Positions 48,318 to 55,704 are shown, counted from the first letter of the stretch. The stretch: 64,000 bases of DNA from VRUE01 sp963805475 (GCA_963805475.1 CAWDUO010000006.1:124001-188000); one strand, 5' to 3'. Translations and numbers: made by a program. Notes: generated by a model from the sequence alone, not told the origin.

Positions 48318-48431
48318 GCAGGGCTTTCGTGATTGACGAGATCTCGGGTATTCGGCACGGATAGGCACCGATATGCAGCGAGTCAGGCACTTCTCGCGAG
48401 AAGTGCCTGAAATCGAGGAGGCCGGTTCCAG
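48318..48431 (+). repeat. Dispersed repeat family 2, copy 2
   Basis: Second copy of the 44720 repeat, about 114 nt, in the same orientation. It starts TGCAGGGCTTTC and ends GAGGCCGGTTCCAG. The hairpin 48383-48410 has a perfect stem TCAGGCACTTCTCG/CGAGAAGTGCCTGA. It lies between the VOC gene and the AbiEii gene. Confidence 0.8.
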
Positions 48432-48477
48432 CCGACGCGCGCACCTCAGCAGGCATCCCCGGGATGCCCGGCTCTAT

Positions 48478-49347
48478 CTACGCCTCCGCATCGATAGCGG
48501 CGATAAAGGCCCGGACGTCATCTGCCGCGTCGTCGACGTCGGCAACCGGAAACTGCATCTCCCCGGCCAGCGCGCGGTAAGGCTCAACCCAGGAATCCGG
48601 CACGTTCAGTTGCGGCGGCCAGCTGTGTTTCCCGCGAGCCTCGAAGGTCACGACGCAGGCGTCGCGCAGGCTCGACAGGTCTTCGACGATCTCGCGCAGG
48701 AGCAGTAGATCGATCAGATCGCGGAAGCGCTCGTTCTCGCGATCCTCAAAGCGCTCGGTGACCGCATGGATCTTCTGCGCAACCTGGAATCGAGTGGACA
48801 GGCACTGCACGACCTTGGGCCCGTCGAGTCCGAATTCGGCAATGTCGATCGCCGGCACCGGTTCGCGATCGACAACACGAGCGTCCGGCGGCGCGACCTC
48901 CAACTTCAGTGTCGCCCAGGACCGTCCCCGATACAGCAGCTTGACGCTCAAGCGGTGAAACGGGGTGCCCGGCATCCGCTCGATCTGCTGCCGCTGAAAC
49001 GCGAACTGCGAGTAGTCGCGATCGAAAGCCGCATCGAGATCGTCCTCGAGCGCCTGGGGATCGCCGAAGAAGACCAGATCGACGTCTTTCGTGGCCCTGG
49101 CGTCGGTTCCGAAGCGAAGCTCGATGGCGATCCCACCCTTGAGGAGAAACCGGGGCATCTCCTCCTCCCCCACCCGGTCCAAGGCTCCGAGCAAGACCAT
49201 GACTGAGACCCATCGCCTGACCCGATCCGGCGCGACGCCGGTCAAATCGGCGTAGTGACCGATCAGTCGCTCGAGATGACCTCTTGCGGCCGGTGGGCCG
49301 TCGGGGCGACGGTTGGGGCCTCGCTCAGGGAGGATCGGCGCGCTCAT
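48478..49347 (-). CDS. abiEii: AbiEii-type nucleotidyltransferase toxin
   Basis: 289 residues. The nucleotidyltransferase (DUF1814) signature is RFLLKGGIAIELRF followed by ATKDVDLVFFGDP, where the Asp pair binds metal, and later VVQCLSTRFQVAQKIHAVTERFEDRENERFRDLIDLLLL. AbiE toxins arrest growth on phage infection and block tRNA by nucleotide addition in studied cases. The start overlaps the AbiEi-like antitoxin stop by 4 bp (ATGA). This is a candidate phage-defence module. Confidence 0.88.
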   Translation of the reverse strand: MSAPILPERGPNRRPDGPPAARGHLERLIGHYADLTGVAPDRVRRWVSVMVLLGALDRVGEEEMPRFLLKGGIAIELRFGTDARATKDVDLVFFGDPQALEDDLDAAFDRDYSQFAFQRQQIERMPGTPFHRLSVKLLYRGRSWATLKLEVAPPDARVVDREPVPAIDIAEFGLDGPKVVQCLSTRFQVAQKIHAVTERFEDRENERFRDLIDLLLLREIVEDLSSLRDACVVTFEARGKHSWPPQLNVPDSWVEPYRALAGEMQFPVADVDDAADDVRAFIAAIDAEA

Positions 49348-49916
49348 CGAACTGCGCCCGAGTCGCCCCGGATCAGCTCTTCATGGAGCCCGGCCGCTTC
49401 AGCTCGTTTCAGCAGGCCACGCCGGCGCCCATCCTCGATCGCCGCTCGGACCAAGGCCGGGCCAAGGTGCGCCTCGTGAGCCTGGCGGATCGCCTTGGCC
49501 GCAGTGACGATCGGTATGCCCTCATAGGTGGTGAGCTCCTCGGGCTTGAGATCTTCGCGATGAAGGACGTAGAGGGCCGGGACCTCCCGCCGCGGACGGT
49601 GCGCTCGCGGGACAGTGATGTGGATCTTCGCCGGATTGACGTCGCTCAGCTCATAGAGGCCGAGGGCCGATGCATGAGAGATGACCGCCTCCGCGTTTCT
49701 GGGCCACAGGGTGGCCTGCATGTAGGGGTCCAGCGGGGTCACCGGTATCAACGGCACCCGGTAGACGGCGGTCGTCGGGTGATCCAGCTGCCCCCGGCGC
49801 GCCATCTCAAAGAGACGATGGGGATCGAGCCCCAATGCCTCGGCGTCGGCGGTCGTCACATAGCCGTAGCGCTCGGCGGCGATCTCGGCGAGGCGGTTGT
49901 AGGTGGCTCCAGGCAT
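49344..49916 (-). CDS. abiEi: AbiEi-like antitoxin/transcriptional regulator
   Basis: 190 residues from ATG 49916 (MPGATYNRLAEIAAERYGYV). An N-terminal winged helix (TTADAEALGLDPHRLFEMARRGQLDHPTTAVYRV) precedes the C-terminal antitoxin domain (EAVISHASALGLYELSDVNPAKIHITV...LTTYEGIPIVTAAKAIRQA). AbiEi represses its own operon and neutralises AbiEii. The longer open frame upstream runs through the operator-like repeats and was rejected. Confidence 0.87.
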   Translation of the reverse strand: MPGATYNRLAEIAAERYGYVTTADAEALGLDPHRLFEMARRGQLDHPTTAVYRVPLIPVTPLDPYMQATLWPRNAEAVISHASALGLYELSDVNPAKIHITVPRAHRPRREVPALYVLHREDLKPEELTTYEGIPIVTAAKAIRQAHEAHLGPALVRAAIEDGRRRGLLKRAEAAGLHEELIRGDSGAVR

Positions 49917-49928
49917 GATCGTGGTTGG

Positions 49929-50012
49929 AAAGGGGCGTTTTGGCCTTTCTTGTCCAGGCACAAACCTAGCACCCGGGGGAGAAAAAGGGGTGTTTTGCAC
50001 CTTTTTGTCCAG
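49929..50012. promoter_or_regulatory. Two 29-nt direct repeats upstream of the AbiE operon
   Basis: Copies at 49929-49957 and 49984-50012 share AAAGGGGYGTTTTG...TTGTCCAG at 24 of 29 positions, with starts 55 bp apart (about five helical turns). Each is also a partial palindrome (AAAGG...CCTTT; GGTG...CACC). They fill the region between the XRE-DUF433 stop and the antitoxin start, so they are likely AbiEi operators. Confidence 0.75.
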
Positions 50013-50042
50013 ACTCAGGCGGAGCCGTGTTGAGGAAGAGCG

Positions 50043-50714
50043 TCACTCGCCGACGCCGCGCATCAGCTCGTCCTCGGGAATCTCCGAAACCGGCCGAGAG
50101 TAGGGGGCGACGCGCTCGAAGTTGCCGGCGACGGCGAAATTCCGATCCCGATCGCGCCGAAGTCGGTAGCGGGAGACGACCGCGCGAACGTCGGCGGGCT
50201 CCAGGTCCGGGTAGGCGGCGACGATCTCCGACTCGCTCATACCTTCAGCGACCATGTCGACCACGGTCGCCACGGGGATTCGCAGGCCGCGTACGCAGGG
50301 GGCGCCGTCCATCTGGTCGGGTCGGACGGTGATCCGCGCGGCCGCGTAGTCCACGGTCACCTTGACGTCCATGCCCAGCGCGTCGACGACCTCCTCAAGA
50401 CCCTCCACCCCAACGCCCGAATAGAGGTTCGCCTCCCAGCGCTGGATCTGCTGCTCCTCGACCTCGAGCCGCTCTCCCAGCTGCTTCTGCGTGAGGCCGG
50501 CGACGATCCGGGCCTCGACCAGGGCAGTCGCGAGGTCGCGCAAACTTCCAAGCTCGCGCCGGCCGATACTGCCATCCCGCAAATCCTCGTAGCGCTTGGT
50601 TTCGTCGACAACGGTGACCACGACCTGCTTGCCTTCGCGCAGCAGCTTGTCGACCTCCTCGACAACGGCGGTGGCTCGATCGCCGACGGTGGGGTCCAGG
50701 CGAAACGTTTTCAT
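50043..50714 (-). CDS. XRE-family HTH protein fused to DUF433
   Basis: 223 residues. An N-terminal segment (about 1-55, VVEEVDKLLREGKQVVVTVVDE) is followed by an XRE helix-turn-helix (about 63-112, LVEARIVAGLTQKQLGERLEVEEQQIQRWEAN). A DUF433 domain follows (about 128-190, RPDQMDGAPCVRGLRIPVATVVDMVAEGMSESEIVAAYPDLEPADVRAVV). DUF433 proteins are VapB45-like antitoxins normally paired with a PIN-like DUF5615 toxin, but no such gene follows; the AbiE pair comes next. It is therefore an orphan antitoxin or a stand-alone regulator. Confidence 0.83.
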   Translation of the reverse strand: MKTFRLDPTVGDRATAVVEEVDKLLREGKQVVVTVVDETKRYEDLRDGSIGRRELGSLRDLATALVEARIVAGLTQKQLGERLEVEEQQIQRWEANLYSGVGVEGLEEVVDALGMDVKVTVDYAAARITVRPDQMDGAPCVRGLRIPVATVVDMVAEGMSESEIVAAYPDLEPADVRAVVSRYRLRRDRDRNFAVAGNFERVAPYSRPVSEIPEDELMRGVGE

Positions 50715-50750
50715 CTCGCTGCACGATAGGAGATGGGCGTGGAGAAGGAT

Positions 50751-50781
50751 TCTTACGATCTCTCACGGCGTACTCGTAAGA
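50751..50781. promoter_or_regulatory. Inverted repeat upstream of the XRE-DUF433 gene
   Basis: TCTTACGA (50751-50758) and TCGTAAGA (50774-50781) are perfectly complementary, 15 bp apart, and 37-67 bp upstream of the XRE start. Position and symmetry fit an autoregulatory operator. No other copy is seen in the window. Confidence 0.6.
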
Positions 50782-50786
50782 TGCCG

Positions 50787-50818
50787 CGTCGCCCTGGTCC
50801 ACGAGGACCAGGGCGACG
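50787..50818. terminator. Perfect GC-rich hairpin downstream of the PemK-like gene
   Basis: A 14-bp perfect stem (CGTCGCCCTGGTCC / GGACCAGGGCGACG) closes an ACGA tetraloop. It lies about 97 bp beyond the PemK-like stop on the minus strand. There is no T-run on either side, so it is either a non-canonical GC hairpin terminator or a structural element. Confidence 0.55.
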
Positions 50819-50914
50819 AAGGCCAAAGGGACGAAGACCGGGAGGAGGTACCTCAGCTACAAGCCGCGTGAAAGAGCCGGCAAGGAGCTACACCACAACT
50901 CGCGACTTGACTTG

Positions 50915-51457
50915 TCAGCGGGCTTTTCGCCGGTGCTGTAGCTCTCGAATCTGAGCGACCAAGAGCTGGCGAAGGTCGAACTGCCAGTAGGAGACGAAGC
51001 GCTCGACCAGGGCTCGCATCTCCTTGCGGTCGAGCCGGCCAAGCGTCTTGCGCGTGTCGAGCGCCGTCTCTTGCAGCCGGATCGGCGCCGTCACCATCGC
51101 TGCCGAGTCCTCGGCGAGATCGGGGAAGCGCTCCGGAGGCAGAGTGAAGAGCGACGGCTCGCGATGCTCTTCGACGCGTTGCCGCTCCTGGTCGGAAAGC
51201 TTCTCAAGCCGGAGTAGACGCAAGGCGAACAGGTCCCCGGTGCGAGGATCGCTGCGGCCGGAAAGGAGGAGCACCGGCCTCGCCTTAGCCCGCACGACGA
51301 ACTCGAACTCCGCGTCGCCGCCCTTGCGGAGGCCGTCGACGATCTGCGAGGCGGAGGGCACCTCCACCGGCGTGCCATCGGCGACATGGACCTTGAAGGG
51401 CGTCGCGGGCGTGTAGGGGACGATCGCCCAGTAGACCTCGCCGGCCGCGAGGCTCAA
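50915..51457 (-). CDS. PemK/MazF-like toxin candidate
   Basis: 180 residues. The N-terminus GEVYWAIVPYTPATPF and the core EFEFVVRAKARPVLLLSGRSDPRTGDLFALRLLRL resemble the PemK/MazF beta-barrel (RPVLLLS strand). The C-terminal helical part (DTRKTLGRLDRKEMRALVERFVSYWQFDLRQLLV) resembles the final region of larger PemK-like proteins. The start overlaps the small gene at 51454 by 4 bp (ATGA), as in toxin-antitoxin pairs. The RNase role is inferred. Confidence 0.62.
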   Translation of the reverse strand: MSLAAGEVYWAIVPYTPATPFKVHVADGTPVEVPSASQIVDGLRKGGDAEFEFVVRAKARPVLLLSGRSDPRTGDLFALRLLRLEKLSDQERQRVEEHREPSLFTLPPERFPDLAEDSAAMVTAPIRLQETALDTRKTLGRLDRKEMRALVERFVSYWQFDLRQLLVAQIRELQHRRKAR

Positions 51458-51738
51458 AGGCCGAGTAGGCGCTTGACCGACGCCTCGTCGTCGATCAGCT
51501 TCCCCTCGGGCGACTCCGAGATCTGATGAGCGCGCACCCCGAGGTCGCTCAGACCTGAGGCGGCGGCCAAATCGTCGAGAAGCTCCGAGTCGCCCTGCAG
51601 CTCAGCGAAGTCATCCGGATGCAGGATCACCGCCTTGACGTGCTCCGCGCTGTAGCGCTCGACCACGAGCGCCTCGCCGGGCCGCGGGTCGGGCAAGCGG
51701 ACGTCGTTGCTCTTGATAGGTGAGCTATGCAGAGCCAT
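51454..51738 (-). CDS. Putative antitoxin partner of the PemK-like gene
   Basis: 94 residues from ATG 51738 (MALHSSPIKSNDVRLPDPRP). The stretch GEALVVERYSAEHVKAVILHPDDFAELQGDSELLDDLAAASG resembles the Phd-type fold, where a regulator strand is followed by an acidic helix. The C-terminus EGKLIDDEASVKRLLGL is helical. Partnership is judged from size, ATGA coupling and order. The upstream extension of the frame was rejected because it is short of codon bias and has no motif. Confidence 0.6.
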   Translation of the reverse strand: MALHSSPIKSNDVRLPDPRPGEALVVERYSAEHVKAVILHPDDFAELQGDSELLDDLAAASGLSDLGVRAHQISESPEGKLIDDEASVKRLLGL

Positions 51739-51883
51739 AAAAGAAAGATAGCAACGGTGTCGGGCGGGACTTTCTCGGAGTCGTACGACATCTCTCGCCA
51801 GGATCGGGCGCCGTTTTTTCAACGCCCTTGAGAACGCGGGAGGGCACAGTAGAGTCGCCTCACTGCCGGAGCTAGGCGATCCT

Positions 51884-51899
51884 GTTAGGGTTACCTAAC
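51884..51899. promoter_or_regulatory. DtxR/MntR-like operator before the ZIP transporter
   Basis: GTTAGGGTTACCTAAC is a near-perfect 16-bp palindrome ending 6 bp before the ATG of the ZIP gene. Its TTAGG...CCTAA halves match the half-sites of DtxR/IdeR/MntR-type operators. Metal-dependent repression of the transporter is the natural inference. No such regulator gene is in the window. Confidence 0.7.
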
Positions 51900-51905
51900 T
51901 CCACT

Positions 51906-52754
51906 ATGACGTTCGCCCAGACCGCAGCCCTCGGAGCCCTGGCCGGCTTCACGATCTACCTCGGCCTCCCCTTCGGCCGCCTGCAATTGCTCGGCAATCG
52001 CAGCCGCGTCGCCCTGGCGATGTTCTCGGTGGGAGTCCTCGCCTTCATCTTCGTCGACGTCATGGAGCATGCCTTCGGCATCGTCGAGACCGCTGTCCAG
52101 GGCTTCAAGCAAGGCAATGGTGATTTCGGGAGCGCACTCGGCCTCGCCGCGCTTCTCGGCGGCGGCTTTGCTCTCGGTCTCGCAGGTCTCGCGATGACCG
52201 AGCGGCGCCTGCGCTCCTTGCGCCCCCTGCCGCCAATCGCAGGCGGTGCCGTGGACGTGCTCAGCGCCGAGGAGCTTGCGCGCGACGAAGCGGCGGCGCA
52301 CGCCCGGGCGCTGCGGACCGGGGTCACGATCGCGGCCGCGATCGGCCTGCACAACTTCGCCGAGGGGCTTGCGATCGGCGTCTCGGCGAGCACCGGGGCG
52401 ATCAGCCTGGCGACGGTCCTGATTGTCGGCTTCGCCCTGCACAACGCGACCGAGGGCTTCGGCATCGTCGGCCCGCTGGGCGACGTGCGACCTTCGTGGG
52501 GATGGCTCGGCCTGGTCGGGCTGATCGGCGGAGCCCCGACCCTCCTCGGCTCGATGCTCGGCTACAGCGTCACCTCCGAACCGCTGGAGCTGGCCTTCTA
52601 CGCGGTCTCCGGCGGCGCCATCCTCTACGTCATCGGCGAGGTCTGGAACGCGATGCGCCGCTACGGTCACCGAGAGCTGGGTCTGTGGCTGCTGGCGATT
52701 GGGTTTTTCGTCGGGGTCGCGACCGATCTGGTGGTCGCCTACGGCGGCGGCTGA
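51906..52754 (+). CDS. ZIP family metal transporter
   Basis: 282 residues with eight hydrophobic segments. The signature metal-site helices are GLHNFAEGLAIGVSAST (span IV, HNxxEG) and FALHNATEGFGIVG (span V). The cytoplasmic loop after span III contains a short histidine-poor stretch. ZIP proteins import Zn, Fe or Mn. The operator-like palindrome directly before the ATG suggests iron or manganese control. There is no room for a Shine-Dalgarno between operator and ATG, so the mRNA may be leaderless. Confidence 0.88.
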   Translation: MTFAQTAALGALAGFTIYLGLPFGRLQLLGNRSRVALAMFSVGVLAFIFVDVMEHAFGIVETAVQGFKQGNGDFGSALGLAALLGGGFALGLAGLAMTERRLRSLRPLPPIAGGAVDVLSAEELARDEAAAHARALRTGVTIAAAIGLHNFAEGLAIGVSASTGAISLATVLIVGFALHNATEGFGIVGPLGDVRPSWGWLGLVGLIGGAPTLLGSMLGYSVTSEPLELAFYAVSGGAILYVIGEVWNAMRRYGHRELGLWLLAIGFFVGVATDLVVAYGGG

Positions 52755-52950
52755 GCACCCGGCGCCGAGCGGCGCAGCCGCCGCGGCTCGCGCGTGAAGG
52801 CCCGCGTTCCGGGCGGAGCGGTCGACCGCTCGCCGGCCATCTGGCGGTTCAGGGTGGTGGACCGGGCGCCGCGCCCTGCCTCGCGCAGACGCCGCCGCGC
52901 TGGCCCAGGCCAGCGCTGACCCGGGATCTCCCGACGTAGAGTTGCCTGCG

Positions 52951-53912
52951 GTGAGCTTCCTCGAAAGCATCGGCGTCGAGCTTCCGGTCGTGCAGGCGGG
53001 AATGGGCGGCGGCCTCAGCCGTCATGAGTTGGCTGCCGCGGTGTCAGAGGCGGGCGGTCTGGGAACGATCGCGGTCAACGGGGCCGCCGCGATCCGCCGT
53101 GAGCTCGACGCGGCGCGAGCGCTGACCGACAGGCCGCTCGCGGTGAACCTGCTGTTGCCCTTCGCGCGGCGCGACTGGTTCGCCGCGGCGGCCGGCGCCG
53201 ACGTCGTCGTCACCTTCTGGGGCAGGCCGAAGCGCCGCACGCCGGGCGCGTGGATGCACCAGTGCGGCTCGGTCGAGGAGGCCCGGGCCGCCTTGCGGCC
53301 GGCGCCGACGCGGCGATCCTCCAAGGGGTCGAGGCCGGAGGCCACGTGCGCGGGGCGGTCCCCGCCCTGGAGCTGCTCGAGCGGGCGCGGGCGTTGCTGC
53401 CGGACGACTTCCCGCTGCTGCTCGCCGGAGGGATCGCCGACTCGGCCGACGTCGGGGAAGCGCTCGACGCCGGCGCGGCGGCGGGGTCGCCGGCACCCGC
53501 TTCCTGCTCTCCGAGGAGAGCCATGCCCATCCGCGAGTACCGGCGGCGCCTGATCGGCGCGCGGGAAACGGTCCTCACCGAACTCTTTGGCGCCGGCTGG
53601 CCGGCTGCTCCTCACCGGGTGATCGCCAACGCCGCCACCGAGCGCTGGCTCGCCGGGGACTCGCGCGGGCCGCGGCTCAACCGCATGCTCAACCGCCTCA
53701 CCGGCTCCGGCGCCCGCTACATGCCGGCGAGGCTCCTTGGACGAATCGCTCGCGCGCAGCGTCCGGGCGGCCGCCTGCTCTCACCGCTTGCGCCTACCGA
53801 CGACGGCCCGGTCAACCTGCTCGACGCCGGGCCGCTCTACGCCGGGGAGAGCGTGGCCCGAATCGTCGACGTGAGGCCCGCCGCCGAGCTGGTTCGCGCG
53901 CTTTCGCCCTGA
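52951..53912 (+). pseudogene. Nitronate monooxygenase-like flavoprotein with three frame breaks
   Basis: The protein can be followed across frames: VSFLESIGVELPVVQAGMGGGLSRHELAAAVSEAGGLGTIA (GTG 52951). It switches frame near 53295 and continues as AGADAAILQGVEAGGHVRGAV, the FMN phosphate-binding motif, and LLLAGGIADSADVGEALDAGA. It switches near 53486 for VAGTRFLLSEESHAH and again near 53535 for EYRRRLIGARETVLTELFG to the stop. Each step needs a one-base change. Intact members oxidise nitronates with FMN. True decay and sequence error both fit. Confidence 0.75.
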
Positions 53913-53992
53913 CGCCGCCGACATCGGTGCGCGGCCACGACCACTCGTACGAGCCCACCTAGCGAGGCGCTTACCCCGGGCAGGCGCCTGAA

Positions 53993-54150
53993 TCAGGGGT
54001 GGATCTTCTCGCCGCGCTCGAGCATGGCGACGAACTTGCGCAGCCGCCGCTCGCGCGTCTCCGGCTTCTTCGCGTCGCCGAGGCGATAGACGATCGCGTA
54101 GCGGTTGGCGCTGTCGAGCTCGGCGAAGAACGCGGCATCGGCGGCATTCG
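53993..54150 (-). pseudogene. C-terminal fragment of a YdeI/OmpD-associated protein
   Basis: Reads AAFFAELDSANRYAIVYRLGDAKKPETRERRLRKFVAMLERGEKI and stops (TGA 53993-53995). The DAKKPETRxRRxxKFVxML motif is the end of the YdeI/OmpD-associated family. The N-terminal part is missing; the fragment begins about 30 bp from the 3' end of tRNA-Gly. It was probably truncated by the same integration that placed DNA beside the tRNA. Confidence 0.7.
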
Positions 54151-54176
54151 GCTGATTTGCGGCGGATTCCCGAAAA

Positions 54177-54250
54177 AGCGGCTGATCGGATTCGAACCGA
54201 CGACCTTCTGCATGGCAAGCAGACGCTCTAGCCAGCTGAGCTACAGCCGC
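54177..54250 (-). tRNA. tRNA-Gly (GCC)
   Basis: The minus strand folds with acceptor GCGGCTG/CAGCCGC and discriminator U, D-stem GCTC/GAGC, anticodon stem TCTGC/GCAGA with loop TTGCCAT (anticodon GCC), and T-arm GTCGG-TTCGAAT-CCGAT. The 3' half is duplicated, with compensatory T-stem changes, at 44635-44676. No CCA is encoded. Confidence 0.96.
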
Positions 54251-54268
54251 ACGGTGGCGGATTCTACT

Positions 54269-54712
54269 TCAGCTGCCGATGAGGGAGCAGGGGAACGGGA
54301 TGTTGCCCTGCTTGGGGCCTTCGCCGGGGGCGGCGGGGATCCACTTGTAGTGGAGCTTGGTGAAGTGGAGCTTTTCGTCCTGGGGGCAGAGCTTCGGCCT
54401 GGAGAGGACGACTTTCATCGCCGCCTTGGCGACCTTGCCGGCGGCGCAGTCGGGCTTGCAGACCTTCTGCTGGCCGAGGCCGGCGCCATGCGCCTTCTTC
54501 GTCCCCCACTGGGGCCACTGGACCTTGGTCACGATCAGCCCGGCGTCGCCGCAGGTGAGGACGATCGACTTCGGCTTGAACGACGCCCCCGAGCAGTCGC
54601 TGGTCACGTAGACCCGCTGCGCCGGCTTGGCCGCCGCGAGCGCAACGGCGAAGGCGGCGACGGCGAGCGAAGCGACGGTCGCGAGAAGGGCGATGCGGTG
54701 GAGGCGACTCAC
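54269..54712 (-). CDS. Secreted cysteine-containing protein
   Basis: 147 residues. A clear signal peptide (MSRLHRIALLATVASLAVAAFAVALAAA) precedes a mature part with six cysteines (SDCSG, LTCGDAG, VCKPDCAAG, KLCPQ, PFPCSL). The repeated beta-like segments (FKPKSIVLTCGDAGLIVTKVQWPQWG) suggest a compact disulfide-bonded domain. Similar proteins in actinobacteria are uncharacterised. It lies 18 bp from tRNA-Gly on the same strand. Confidence 0.75.
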   Translation of the reverse strand: MSRLHRIALLATVASLAVAAFAVALAAAKPAQRVYVTSDCSGASFKPKSIVLTCGDAGLIVTKVQWPQWGTKKAHGAGLGQQKVCKPDCAAGKVAKAAMKVVLSRPKLCPQDEKLHFTKLHYKWIPAAPGEGPKQGNIPFPCSLIGS

Positions 54713-54787
54713 GCTGGCGGGAACCTTAGCGCGCGCCAGAGACGAGTCAAGCCGGCTCTCGGCGGGCTCGACGCATTGCCGACCGCG

Positions 54788-55192
54788 TCAGTCGCCGCCG
54801 TCGAGCGCCCGGTTGACGAGCCGGTCCGCCTCGGCGTTCTCCGCCCGCCGCACGTGGCGGATCGACCAGCTCCCCGCGAACGGCCGCAGCGCCCGCTTCA
54901 CCTCGGCGTGCAGCTCGCGCAGGGTCGCGTCCTTGACCTTGTACTCGCCCTTCACCTGGCGCACGATCAGCTCCGAGTCGCCGATCAGCTCCAGCTCGCT
55001 CGCCCCCAGCGCGGCGGCCCGCTCGATCCCCAGCAGCAGCGCCCGGTACTCGGCGACGTTGTTGGTCGCGGCGCCGATCCGCTCGCCGCGCTCCTCCAGC
55101 ACCTCGCCGCCGGCGTCGCGGACGACGGCGCCGACCGCCGCCGGCCCCGGGTTGCCGCGCGCCCCGCCGTCGACGTTCACGGTCAGCTTCAT
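54788..55192 (-). CDS. rnhA: Ribonuclease HI-like protein
   Basis: 134 residues from ATG 55192 (MKLTVNVDGGARGNPG). Active-site acidic residues: Asp in VNVDGGARGNPGPA, Glu in NNVAEYRALLLG, Asp in ELIGDSELIVRQ, and Asp in ENAEADRLVNRAL. The layout is the short archaeal/actinobacterial RNase HI type. It cleaves RNA in RNA-DNA hybrids. The start overlaps the upstream zinc-finger-like gene by 4 bp (ATGA). Confidence 0.92.
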   Translation of the reverse strand: MKLTVNVDGGARGNPGPAAVGAVVRDAGGEVLEERGERIGAATNNVAEYRALLLGIERAAALGASELELIGDSELIVRQVKGEYKVKDATLRELHAEVKRALRPFAGSWSIRHVRRAENAEADRLVNRALDGGD

Positions 55193-55704
55193 GCGGGGAC
55201 GCCGAGCGCCAGCCGGCCGCCCTCCTCGGCGTGGGCGTTCCACTCGCGGGCGGAGCCGTCGAGCTGCTCGACCTCCTCCCCCCTCCCCAGCTGGAAGACG
55301 GCGCGCAGCTCGTCGCCCAGGTCCACCCCCCACTGATACCAGCAGAGGTCCCAGGCGACGGTCACCCGCACCTCGCTCGACGAGCCCGCCGCGGCGCCGA
55401 CGGAGACCCGCGGCTCGCCAAGGGTGCGCGCCAGCCCGGCCACGGTGCGCGCCGCCTCGCTGGCGTTGAAGCGCTCCACGGCGCGGTCGAGGCGCCCGCG
55501 CGGCGACTCGCCCGGCTCGGGCTCGGGACGGCGGCCGACGTTCGCCCCCGGCGCCGCCGGATCGACCCAGCCGAGCCGCTCGGCGCGCCCGCGGCAGAGC
55601 TCGCAGACGCGCTTCAGGCCCTCCCTCGGGCTCATGTAGGTGCGGGTGCGCTCGCCGGCCAGGATCGTGCGGCCGCACACCGCGCAGGTCTCGTCAGGGC
55701 TCAC
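55189..55704 (-). CDS. Hypothetical protein with N-terminal four-cysteine motif
   Basis: 171 residues. TCAVCGRTIL and RVCELCRGRAERLGW form a likely zinc ribbon (CxxC...CxxC). The centre is Pro/Arg-rich. The C-terminal half (VSVGAAAGSSSEVRVTVAWDLCWYQWGVDLG and onwards) is a separate beta domain with a hydrophobic WDLCWYQW patch. It is coupled to rnhA. No family is recognised; nucleic-acid binding is a guess from the ribbon. Confidence 0.65.
   Translation of the reverse strand: MSPDETCAVCGRTILAGERTRTYMSPREGLKRVCELCRGRAERLGWVDPAAPGANVGRRPEPEPGESPRGRLDRAVERFNASEAARTVAGLARTLGEPRVSVGAAAGSSSEVRVTVAWDLCWYQWGVDLGDELRAVFQLGRGEEVEQLDGSAREWNAHAEEGGRLALGVPA

Noticed and set aside
50787..50818. Perfect GC hairpin considered as a member of the structured-element family
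   Set aside because: It lacks the conserved GGAACGTCTTGT and TAAGTG blocks and has a 4-nt loop, so it is kept only as a possible terminator.
54190..54260. Short reading frame ending GFEPTTFCMA and similar near 44650
   Set aside because: This is translation of tRNA-Gly antisense sequence, a well-known artefact, not a protein.
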